Below, piece by piece: positions 53,011-59,569 of a stretch of 64,000 nt of DNA. Source of the DNA: Vibrio penaeicida. Its GTDB lineage: Bacteria; Pseudomonadota; Gammaproteobacteria; Enterobacterales; Vibrionaceae. The stretch is from assembly GCF_030689305.1 (NCBI RefSeq), contig NZ_JAUYVM010000003.1, forward strand, positions 310,001 through 374,000, in the 5' to 3' direction. How positions within the stretch are numbered: position 1 is the first letter of the stretch; each line of letters starts with the position of its first letter. The translations under genes and the position numbers were made by a program. The notes under the pieces were generated by a model. That model did no database searches, was not told the origin of the DNA, and was given only the letters and a program-made list of their open reading frames with translations.

Positions 53011-53217
53011 ATGGGAATTGTGAAAATTGGGGATGAGCTGCATGAAGAGATACGTCAATTCAGCAGTGTGATGAATCGCTCGATAAATGCTCAAGCTGAG
53101 TTTTGGATAAAAATGGGGCGCTTGGCCGAGCTGAACCCAACCAAAACGTTTCAAGAGTTGATTCTAGAGCAGATGAAAAGCGTGCCTTTGGCTCAGAAAG
53201 AGGCAGCGAATGAATAA
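53011..53217 (+). CDS. ParD-like antitoxin-family protein
   Basis: A 68-residue protein of the ParD_like family. MGIVKIGDELHEEIRQFSSV, then NRSINAQAEFWIKMGRLAEL is a ribbon-helix-helix-type DNA-binding start followed by a helical tail. No ParE toxin is present. Instead the gene overlaps a methionine aminopeptidase by eight bases. It probably binds its own promoter, which is AT-rich with an AT-only palindrome-like stretch (ATATATTATT) nearby. The ATG at 53011 is used. The longer frame from 52963 is hydrophobic and unlikely. Confidence 0.82.
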   Translation: MGIVKIGDELHEEIRQFSSVMNRSINAQAEFWIKMGRLAELNPTKTFQELILEQMKSVPLAQKEAANE

Positions 53218-53980
53218 GGTGCCGATTAAGTCTGCTCAAGAGATCGAATGGATGAGAGAATCAGGTCGTTTGTTAGCTCAGGTCTTTACCTACTTGAATG
53301 CCAAGATAGAGCCAGGAGTGAACACATTTGATATTAACGAGTGGGTAGAAGAATATATTTTTGAAGAGCTGAAAGCACGCCCAGCAAGCATTGGGCAGTA
53401 TGATTATCAATACGCGCTGAACAGTTCGATAAACCATGTGGTGTGCCACGGCATTCCCGATGAACGAGATATTCTCAAAAATAGCGACATCGTTAACATT
53501 GACATAACGCTAGAAAAAAACGGCTACATTGCCGATTCCAGTAAAATGTACGTTATGCCAGAAGCGTCACCACAAGCTCGACAATTGGTTCAAGCAACCT
53601 ACGACGCTATGTGGCAAGGGATTCGGGCGGTTAAGCCCGGAGCGACACTTGGGGATGTAGGCTATGCCATTCAAAAGCATGCCGAAACCCATGGATACAG
53701 TATCGTGCGTGAGTATTGTGGGCATGGCATAGGCAAAGAAATGCATGAAGAGCCGCATGTGCTCCATTACGGGCGACAAGGTGCTGGCGTCAAACTCAAA
53801 GCGGGCATGACGTTCACAATAGAGCCTATGGTGAATCAGGGAACGCACAGAACTAAGCTTAAATCGGACGGTTGGACCGTTGTGACCAAAGACAGAAAGC
53901 TGTCCGCTCAGTGGGAGCATACCGTTTTAGTGACGGATACAGGGTATGAAGTGCTTACACTTCGTCCAGATGAAAAGTGA
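53210..53980 (+). CDS. map: Type I methionine aminopeptidase
   Basis: A 256-residue aminopeptidase with the family metal ligands in order: Asp98 and Asp109 (NIDITL and IADSSKMY), His172 (CGHGIGKEMHE), Glu205 (TIEPMV) and Glu236 (QWEHTV), with His80 and His179 in the substrate site. It removes initiator Met from proteins. Vibrio has a housekeeping map beside rpsB on chromosome I, so this is probably a second copy. Its coupling to a ParD-like gene is a recurrent arrangement whose meaning is unclear. Confidence 0.92.
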   Translation: MNKVPIKSAQEIEWMRESGRLLAQVFTYLNAKIEPGVNTFDINEWVEEYIFEELKARPASIGQYDYQYALNSSINHVVCHGIPDERDILKNSDIVNIDITLEKNGYIADSSKMYVMPEASPQARQLVQATYDAMWQGIRAVKPGATLGDVGYAIQKHAETHGYSIVREYCGHGIGKEMHEEPHVLHYGRQGAGVKLKAGMTFTIEPMVNQGTHRTKLKSDGWTVVTKDRKLSAQWEHTVLVTDTGYEVLTLRPDEK

Positions 53981-54025
53981 AGTGCGTAATGGTAGCCGCC
54001 GCTAAATCTGAGGGTTATTCGAATA

Positions 54026-54092
54026 AAAAGAGAGGTTTCAAATGCGAACCATAGGCTCGCCTTCAATGAAGAAATTTGAAACCATCTCTTTT
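54026..54092. terminator. Long bidirectional hairpin between map and rsgA
   Basis: AAAAGAGA-GGTTTCAAAT and its complement ATTTGAAACC-A-TCTCTTTT form an 18-base-pair stem with one bulged base around a 30-base loop. The T-rich ends on both strands fit termination of the convergent map and rsgA genes. Confidence 0.82.
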
Positions 54093-54120
54093 ACTGATTT
54101 ACAGAGCTATTAAATTGACG

Positions 54121-55164
54121 CTAGTCAGATGACTTTATATTCCTTCGGTGGCTTTGAACATCCCGATACATCTTAGTCAGAGACTTATATTTCTGCTTTT
54201 GCTCGGCGAGGCTTGCGCCATTTCGGGCTTGCTCTCGCAAAAGCTTGAAATAGTTTTTCAAACGCCGCTCCTCTAAGTTGCCTTCATCTATGGCTTTTTT
54301 AACAGCACAACCTGGCTCAGACTCATGTTGGCAGTCTCCAAATCGACATTCGAGTGCCAGCGTTTCAATGTCGGAGAAGGTGCTGCTTACGCCTTGTGAA
54401 CAGTCCGGGAGTTGCAGCTCACGCATTCCGGGCGTGTCTAAAATTAACCCTCCATCGGGGATAATGTGCATTGAGCGAGACGTGGTGGTATGGCGTCCTT
54501 TATCGTCGTCTTCTCTTATCCCTCCGGTTTTTTGTAACTCGCTTTGAGTCAGAGTATTGATAAGAGTGGACTTACCAACGCCAGAAGAGCCGATAACACC
54601 CGTCGTTGTTCCAGATTTACACCAAGGCTTGATCTGATCGACGCTGTCGATATCCAACCCATTAATGCTAATCACAGGTAGAAGTGGATCTATCGCTTGT
54701 ACTTGTTCAATGAAATCGTCGGTATTTTCACACTGGTCAGATTTAGTTAAAACAATGACAGATTGAATATTGCTCTCTTTCGCTAGGGTTAAATAACGCT
54801 CGACTCGGCTGAGATTAAAATCGTCATTCAATGAGCTGACGATAAGTAACGTATCCAAATTCGCTGCAATGTGCTGCTCTTGTAACTTACTGCCCGCGGC
54901 TTTGCGTGATATGAGTGTGGAGCGTTCTAGGTGACGAGAGAAACGTCCATTTCCATCTAGCAAAATCCAATCACCAACGGTTAACTCTGGCAGTTTGGAG
55001 GTGATGGGTAGTGCTACTTTGCCTTGTTCGGTCCAAAGCTCATATTGGGAGCGATGGTGCGCAGAAACACGTGCAATATGGTGGTGTTCGTAATCTTCTA
55101 ACGTCAGTTGTTGTTGAAAGTAAGGTTGCCAACCAAGTTGTGGCAAAGTGAAACTAGAATTCAT
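54121..55164 (-). CDS. rsgA: Small ribosomal subunit biogenesis GTPase RsgA
   Basis: A 347-residue circularly permuted GTPase. An N-terminal OB-fold precedes the GTPase domain, with G4 (LTKSD), G1 ([15 protein letters not shown]) and G3 (LDTPGMREL) in permuted order. A C-terminal zinc knuckle ([14 protein letters not shown]) follows. It assists late 30S assembly by releasing RbfA. The ATG at 55164 has GGGGAAG upstream. It is preceded by a structured leader of about 150 bases and a 15-codon upstream ORF, which suggests translational or attenuation control. Confidence 0.92.
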   Translation of the reverse strand: MNSSFTLPQLGWQPYFQQQLTLEDYEHHHIARVSAHHRSQYELWTEQGKVALPITSKLPELTVGDWILLDGNGRFSRHLERSTLISRKAAGSKLQEQHIAANLDTLLIVSSLNDDFNLSRVERYLTLAKESNIQSVIVLTKSDQCENTDDFIEQVQAIDPLLPVISINGLDIDSVDQIKPWCKSGTTTGVIGSSGVGKSTLINTLTQSELQKTGGIREDDDKGRHTTTSRSMHIIPDGGLILDTPGMRELQLPDCSQGVSSTFSDIETLALECRFGDCQHESEPGCAVKKAIDEGNLEERRLKNYFKLLREQARNGASLAEQKQKYKSLTKMYRDVQSHRRNIKSSD

Positions 55165-55215
55165 TTGTCTTCCCCAGACAACGCGCACAGAAATGCGCAA
55201 TACATAAAAAGTATT

Positions 55216-55279
55216 GGGGTCGAAATTCGTTTAGATTTGCGTCGAGTTAGACGCGAGACCCCGGTTTAGATACACCGGG
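55216..55279 (-). promoter_or_regulatory. Structured leader of rsgA with mutually exclusive hairpins
   Basis: On the minus-strand RNA, ACCGGG/CCCGGT (55260-55279) forms one hairpin. GGGGTC/GACCCC (55216-55262) forms an alternative outer stem enclosing a GCGTC/GACGC hairpin (55239-55254). The two share bases 55260-55262, so they exclude each other. The CCCGG inside the upstream ORF (55341-55345) could also pair with CCGGG of the first hairpin. This resembles an attenuator or translation switch. Confidence 0.5.
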
Positions 55280-55316
55280 CAATAGAAAGGGATTCGCTGG
55301 TAAGAAAATTGGGTTG

Positions 55317-55364
55317 CTAGCGAGTAACGATTTCTTTTGCCGGGCGGTTTTTTAATACAATCAT
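55317..55364 (-). CDS. 15-residue upstream ORF of rsgA (leader peptide candidate)
   Basis: It encodes MIVLKNRPAKEIVTR, with a consensus ribosome site AAGGAG five bases before the ATG. The stop lies 152 bases before rsgA. The short length, strong ribosome site and position ahead of competing hairpins fit a regulatory leader peptide. It is not recognised from any known family. Confidence 0.5.
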   Translation of the reverse strand: MIVLKNRPAKEIVTR

Positions 55365-55422
55365 GTTGACTCCTTATAGGCGGTTTATTCGATTGGAATG
55401 GCTATGTACAGCCAGACCAATT

Positions 55423-55462
55423 GCGAAGAATCCAGTATGACAATAGAGGCTAGATTCTTCGC
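55423..55462 (-). other. Hairpin between the copper chaperone gene and the rsgA leader
   Basis: GCGAAGAATC and its exact complement GATTCTTCGC flank a 20-base loop, about 35 bases after the copper chaperone stop. No T run follows, so it may be a weak terminator or an RNA processing site. Confidence 0.5.
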
Positions 55463-55495
55463 TGGTATTATACTCAATAAATGTTAATGAGCAAC

Positions 55496-55960
55496 TTAGT
55501 GGTTATGCTTGTGCTTCATTCCAGACATGACTTTTTTGATTGGCGCTTTTACGGTTTTTTTATCGCCGTTTGCGAACGTTAAATTAATGTCGACAGATTC
55601 GCCTTCTTTCAACGCTTCTTTCAGGTCGAAAAGCATAATATGCAATCCGCCAGGCTTTAATGATACGTCACCATTTGCTGGAATTTCGATCGTATCGACC
55701 TGACGCATTTTCATTACGTCGCCTTCAGTAATCACAGTGTGAAGTTCCACACGACCCGCAGCAGGTGTTGTGGCTGAAACAATCGCACGATCTTTATCAG
55801 AACTGTTCATGATATGCATGAATGCGGCACTGGTTGGTGCATTAGGTGGAGTTGCACGGACATAAGGCTCGTGAATCATTAGACCTTTTGATTCATGGTG
55901 AGCTGCGCCAACAATAGGGGCTAATGTTAGAGCGGCAAGTAGAAGAGCTTTACGTTTCAT
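55496..55960 (-). CDS. Periplasmic copper chaperone PCu(A)C
   Basis: A 154-residue exported protein with a signal peptide ending near VGAAHH and the PCuAC (DUF461) fold. The copper ligand set is His49/Met51 (FMHIMNSS), His74 (VELHTV) and Met83/Met85 (DVMKMRQ). The C-terminus MKHKHNH adds further metal-binding residues. It delivers Cu(I) to the CuA or CuB sites of cytochrome oxidase. It follows the SCO gene by four bases, and the pair is the usual oxidase copper-insertion system. Confidence 0.9.
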   Translation of the reverse strand: MKRKALLLAALTLAPIVGAAHHESKGLMIHEPYVRATPPNAPTSAAFMHIMNSSDKDRAIVSATTPAAGRVELHTVITEGDVMKMRQVDTIEIPANGDVSLKPGGLHIMLFDLKEALKEGESVDINLTFANGDKKTVKAPIKKVMSGMKHKHNH

Positions 55961-55964
55961 GTTG

Positions 55965-56573
55965 TTATCCTTGGTTATTTTGTGTTGTAAGAATATCTTT
56001 CATCGCGGCTAAAACCGGAGCCGGTGAAAGCGCATGCGGAACCTTAGTAATTAAGCTTCCATCGGGCTTCAAAAAGTAAAAGTAAGAGCTGTGATCCAAG
56101 GTGTATTGCAAGGCAGAGTCAGCAAGTTCCGTTTTCCGGAAGATGACACCGTACTTACTTGCAAGAGGCTTGGTTGTATCGAGTGGCGCAGACAGTCCCT
56201 CGATATCTTTATGAAAATAGGCAGCATATTCACTGGCGAGTTCAGGCGCATCACGCTCAGGATCAAGCGATATGAACATTGGGCGAAATTGCATTCTTTG
56301 TTCATCTTCGAGCTGATTAAGTGCACCAGCCATCATGGCGAGAGAAGTCGGGCACACATCAGGACATCGCGTAAAACCAAAATAAATCACCCGTACTCTG
56401 GAGTCGGCGAGATCGTTCAAGTTGACAGGTGTGTTGTCGGCACCGAATAAAGTCACTGGCGCGCTGCTACTTTCACTAGCAAGAGGTAAGGCACTTTGTT
56501 GGTCGAAATACATCTTCACTGAAATACCAAGAGCGAATGCAACAACGAGTGCTAGAGCCCAATTCTTATTCAT
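55965..56573 (-). CDS. SCO1/SenC-family copper-insertion protein
   Basis: A 202-residue thioredoxin-fold protein with one N-terminal membrane anchor. The copper/redox motif is FTRCPDVCPTS (Cys70 and Cys74) and the third ligand is His161 (LDHSSYFYFLKP). It works with PCuAC to assemble the CuA centre of cytochrome oxidase, or as a periplasmic thiol reductase. It overlaps the upstream orphan by eight bases, so all three genes are one transcript. Confidence 0.93.
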   Translation of the reverse strand: MNKNWALALVVAFALGISVKMYFDQQSALPLASESSSAPVTLFGADNTPVNLNDLADSRVRVIYFGFTRCPDVCPTSLAMMAGALNQLEDEQRMQFRPMFISLDPERDAPELASEYAAYFHKDIEGLSAPLDTTKPLASKYGVIFRKTELADSALQYTLDHSSYFYFLKPDGSLITKVPHALSPAPVLAAMKDILTTQNNQG

Positions 56574-57006
56574 GTATCGTCCTCATTTTTAATGCCGTTT
56601 GAACTTCTTTTTGTCCATCACTCAGTTGTCCATACCATGTCATCGTATCTATGGTGCAAACTGGCAACATGAGTTCACCTTCATAGTGACCGTTTCCTTG
56701 ACCTTCGAGGCGAAACTTCACGACCCCCATATCCATCTCCAATCCTTCCATTTCTAACGTTAAAGATTGAGCTTGGCTTTCTGGCCACACGACGAATACT
56801 CGAGTAGGCTCCAAAGGTTGTGTTGAATCATGCTCCATCACAATGGTCGTATCACCACTTTTACAAGGCGTGGTCGAAAGCATGCAGTAATCATCTAGAT
56901 CGACAGCTTGAGTATCTGATTGCATTGCGTCTAATAAACTTGGGGTAAAGTAACCCGCTAGAAGCGCTAAAAATATGAATGTAACAGGTAATAATTTTTG
57001 CAACAT
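56566..57006 (-). CDS. Cys/Met-rich membrane-anchored orphan of the copper operon
   Basis: A 146-residue protein with an N-terminal membrane anchor (residues about 5-24) and a periplasmic domain. Features are a Cys pair in DDYCMLSTTPCKSG, Met-rich MEGLEMDMGVVKF and a further Cys in LPVCTIDTMTWYG. It is first in the operon with the SCO and PCuAC genes. The residue bias suggests copper handling or assembly, but I do not recognise the family. Confidence 0.72.
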   Translation of the reverse strand: MLQKLLPVTFIFLALLAGYFTPSLLDAMQSDTQAVDLDDYCMLSTTPCKSGDTTIVMEHDSTQPLEPTRVFVVWPESQAQSLTLEMEGLEMDMGVVKFRLEGQGNGHYEGELMLPVCTIDTMTWYGQLSDGQKEVQTALKMRTIHE

Positions 57007-57123
57007 TTTCTAAGATAAATCACTAATTTATAAACATGGGAATGCTAGCACATAGCGCAGTATGCGTAACGGTTTTTAAGTCAGAGTGTGACTGCTGTTT
57101 GATGGCAGGTTGTTGATGAGTCT

Positions 57124-57159
57124 CCAAAAACAAAGGAGCCAATTTGTAGGCTCCTTTGT
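57124..57159 (-). terminator. Intrinsic terminator of the DUF368 gene
   Basis: The perfect 11-base-pair stem ACAAAGGAGCC/GGCTCCTTTGT has an eight-base loop. It is followed on the minus strand by TTTTTGG, about 40 bases after the stop. Confidence 0.85.
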
Positions 57160-57199
57160 GTTGTATTTTCGAACAGGGTCTGCGATTTTTCTGATGCGT

Positions 57200-58117
57200 T
57201 TACTCGGAACGAGAACCAAACTTTTCCAATCCCCAAACCAATCCAATACCCGCGACCATCATAATAATGGCAAGAGTTAATTGAGAAGGCTGCTGAATCA
57301 CCGTTTCAAATTCAAATGGCGACAAGTTGTGTTGTACGAGAGGAACTTGCTCGCCCTTAGAATTGGTACGCCAAGAAATGGTTTCTTTCCATGGCCAAAT
57401 TTTGGGCAATGTTCCTAGCATCAAACCGGTTAGGAAAGTGAGCGTGAAGTCTCGGAAACGCTTCAGAAGCCAAGATAGTACATGCGAGAAGCTGAGTATG
57501 CCTACAACACAACCAAGCATAAATAGCATCAATACGTCGATCTGTAGCCCTTTTGCTGCCGCAAGAATAGGGGCGTACATGCCTAAAAGAAGAAGAATAA
57601 AACTGCCTGAGATTCCGGGAAGGATCATCGCACAAATAGCAATCATACCTGCGATGAAGATATTCAAGCTTGTATCAGCCATTTGTAACGGGCTTAACAC
57701 GGTGATGGTGTAAGCAAAACCGACGCCTAACAGTAAAAAGAGACCGGTTACGACATTCTTCTTTTCGACTTGCTTAAGAACATGAACAACGGAAATAAGA
57801 ATCAGGCCAAAAAAGAACGACCAAAGCGGAATTGGGTGGGTAACCAGCAACCACGAAATCAGTTTTGCTAGCGTAAGGATACTTAAGATGATCCCACTAA
57901 ACAGAGTAATAAGAAACAAGCCGTTGATGTGTTCAAAGGCAGCCTTAAAGCCTTCTTTTCGCCATATGCCTATAATAGATGGGTTAACACGACGGATACT
58001 TTCTAACAAGGTATCGTAAATTCCCGTGATGAAGGCGATGGTACCACCTGACACACCAGGTACGACATCGGCCGCGCCCATGGCAATACCTTTAAAAAAG
58101 GTTTTCAAAAGATTCAT
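57200..58117 (-). CDS. DUF368 polyprenyl-phosphate transporter (PopT-like)
   Basis: A 305-residue inner-membrane protein with about eight or nine helices, belonging to DUF368. Family features are DVVPGVSGGTIAFITGIYDTL near the N-terminus and ICAMILPGISGSFILLLLGMY in the second half, a repeated proline-glycine-serine motif. DUF368 proteins of Vibrio cholerae and Staphylococcus aureus recycle undecaprenyl phosphate across the membrane for cell-wall synthesis. It is a lone gene, with qrr about 240 bases upstream in the opposite orientation. Confidence 0.88.
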   Translation of the reverse strand: MNLLKTFFKGIAMGAADVVPGVSGGTIAFITGIYDTLLESIRRVNPSIIGIWRKEGFKAAFEHINGLFLITLFSGIILSILTLAKLISWLLVTHPIPLWSFFFGLILISVVHVLKQVEKKNVVTGLFLLLGVGFAYTITVLSPLQMADTSLNIFIAGMIAICAMILPGISGSFILLLLGMYAPILAAAKGLQIDVLMLFMLGCVVGILSFSHVLSWLLKRFRDFTLTFLTGLMLGTLPKIWPWKETISWRTNSKGEQVPLVQHNLSPFEFETVIQQPSQLTLAIIMMVAGIGLVWGLEKFGSRSE

Positions 58118-58335
58118 TAAACTCGTTCATTTTCTTCGATAAAAGGTGGGGCGATTATGATATAGAATGCTTTTGAATGAAAGTAACAACTTATTCATAC
58201 TCGAGTGACCCATCGGTGTTAGGTCTTTCTTGATAAGATACAACCATTTTAAGGTAGATTTCCGACCATTATGTTGTACTAATTCTGCGTTTCTTTTTAC
58301 TTGATTTGAGCGCATTTGAAAATAATGACAAAAGT
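58118..58335. other. Upstream region of the qrr small RNA
   Basis: About 218 bases between the divergent DUF368 gene and qrr. I looked for LuxO sites (TTGCA-N3-TGCAA) here and found none, which is unusual for qrr genes. No ORF is supported. Confidence 0.5.
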
Positions 58336-58351
58336 TGGCACACCCATTGCA
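58336..58351 (+). promoter_or_regulatory. Sigma-54 promoter of qrr
   Basis: TGGCAC-ACCCA-TTGCA is a perfect -24/-12 element with correct spacing. The expected start is about base 58361, exactly where the Qrr sequence begins. Confidence 0.93.
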
Positions 58352-58360
58352 ATATTACTA

Positions 58361-58469
58361 GTGACCCTTATTAAAGCCGAGGGTCACCTAGCCAACTGAC
58401 GTTGTTAGTGAACCCGATTTGTTCACAAAAAATATAAGCCAATCGCCATTTGCGGTTGGCTATTTTTTT
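58361..58469 (+). ncRNA. qrr: Qrr quorum-sensing small RNA
   Basis: About 109 bases. The first stem-loop is GTGACCCT...AGGGTCAC. It is followed by the invariant single-stranded Qrr core CTAGCCAACTGACGTTGTTA, then a second stem (GTGAAC/GTTCAC). The Rho-independent terminator is AGCCAATCGC/GCGGTTGGCT followed by ATTTTTTT. Qrr RNAs are made at low cell density when LuxO-P activates sigma-54. With Hfq they control luxR/hapR, aphA, luxO and other mRNAs. Which Qrr copy this is cannot be told from the window. Confidence 0.97.
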
Positions 58470-58791
58470 ACCTGCCGTTTACTCTATTCAATATAAATCG
58501 TTGTAAATTAAAGATATTTCTCTTGTATGCTCAATGGAATCATTGTGCCGCCTTTATGTGATAATGGTCAATAAAACACGTGCAACGCCTGACAATTCAA
58601 TCAATATAATATGCGTTTTGTTTTACATTTTGCATCGATTTGCAAAATGGGATTTGCATAATGCAAATTATATGGCATAAATGTGTTTTGTGGCTCAAAA
58701 GAGCCGAATATGACAATTAGATTTCGATCACAAATTTATATTATAGAAGTGGTTTCTTTGGGGCTTATAAAGGTGAGTGAATTATAGGAAA
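58470..58791. other. Intergenic region between qrr and the DUF4336 gene
   Basis: About 320 AT-rich bases with no supported ORF. It holds two LuxO-like palindromes at 58626-58668, a degenerate minus-strand sigma-54-like element at 58535-58550 (CGGCAC-AATGA-TTCCA, lacking the GC of the -12), and a small GGCTC-AAAA-GAGCC hairpin at 58692-58705 past the stop of the DUF4336 gene. Confidence 0.6.
58626..58668. promoter_or_regulatory. Two LuxO-box-like palindromes
   Basis: CATTTTGCA-TCGATT-TGCAAAATG (58626-58649, nine-base arms) and ATTTGCA-TAA-TGCAAAT (58652-58668, seven-base arms). The second exactly fits the published LuxO site TTGCA-N3-TGCAA. They lie about 160 bases beyond the qrr terminator rather than upstream of its promoter. 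Confidence 0.6.
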
Positions 58792-59481
58792 TTAGATATT
58801 CTTAAATGCCCAACGATACGCATTATAAATTGCTTCTTTCGCCCCACCTTTTTTGATTAAACCAGTGCTCGACAATATATGATCCGCTGGCCAAGTTAAA
58901 ACCTCTTGTACTGATACTCTCAATAACGAAGTCTTGTTAATTTGCACTCTATTCCATACTGGTAAGCTCATCGCGTAAGATGCGCCATTTAAAACCGCGT
59001 AGAGCCGCTGGCTTAAGGGGAGTTGAGGTTGAGACATAACCAATATATCAGGTAGCAATAGAGTACGACTGACAGGGTCACAGAACAGAACTTTCCTCGG
59101 CTGATTAGAACCAAGTATAGAAGCTTGAAATACTTCTCCTTTAAGAAAAGGATGCGTTGATGATGACAGCGCGTCATCGAAATTAAGATCGGAGCGCGTT
59201 TGAATGACGGTTGGGGTTGCTAGAAAATACGCGTCCGAATACGCCAACCACCATTCCGACAGCGCATAATGGTAGCTTGGTGATGATACTATTACCTGAC
59301 CTACCATACCGATCTCAGAAAGGGACAGTTGCAGCTGAGTGGTTAACTCTACTGGGTTGATTACTATCAACATCCCATCATCTCTTTTTAAAACAAACAT
59401 TCTATGTATGTTGGTTATGCCGAAATGACGGGTTTTGGTATCCCAGTACCAGAGGCGATCGGAGTGCCATTCGATTAACAT
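58792..59481 (-). CDS. DUF4336 domain-containing protein
   Basis: A 229-residue cytoplasmic protein related in outline to metallo-beta-lactamase-fold DUF4336 proteins. It shows RMFVLKRDDGMLIVINPVEL, a long strand-helix alternation, and YHYALSEWWLAYSDAYFLATP. The function of the family is unknown. I use the ATG at 59481, with GGAGG just upstream. The open frame continues to 59544 but runs through the TATACCC repeat word. It lies between malT and qrr, read toward qrr. Confidence 0.75.
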   Translation of the reverse strand: MLIEWHSDRLWYWDTKTRHFGITNIHRMFVLKRDDGMLIVINPVELTTQLQLSLSEIGMVGQVIVSSPSYHYALSEWWLAYSDAYFLATPTVIQTRSDLNFDDALSSSTHPFLKGEVFQASILGSNQPRKVLFCDPVSRTLLLPDILVMSQPQLPLSQRLYAVLNGASYAMSLPVWNRVQINKTSLLRVSVQEVLTWPADHILSSTGLIKKGGAKEAIYNAYRWAFKNI

Positions 59482-59519
59482 CAGACCTCCATGTCTGTTG
59501 TGTGAGCGACCATTCAAGC

Positions 59520-59541
59520 TATACCCAAAGTATCTTGAGGT
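59520..59541. repeat. Minimal copy of the TATACCCAA repeat ends
   Basis: TATACCCAAAGTATCTTGAGGT joins the outer left-end word of the 266-base element at 35156 (TATACCC) to its inner right-end word (GTATCTTGAGG). It could be a deletion remnant, or an unoccupied target or fold-back unit. Confidence 0.45.
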
Positions 59542-59569
59542 CATACATATTAGCTTTTCGCCGTACGCT

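Noticed and set aside
58535..58550. Minus-strand sigma-54 promoter facing qrr
   Set aside because: The -12 element reads TTCCA and lacks the nearly invariant GC, so I report it only as part of a finding and not as a feature.
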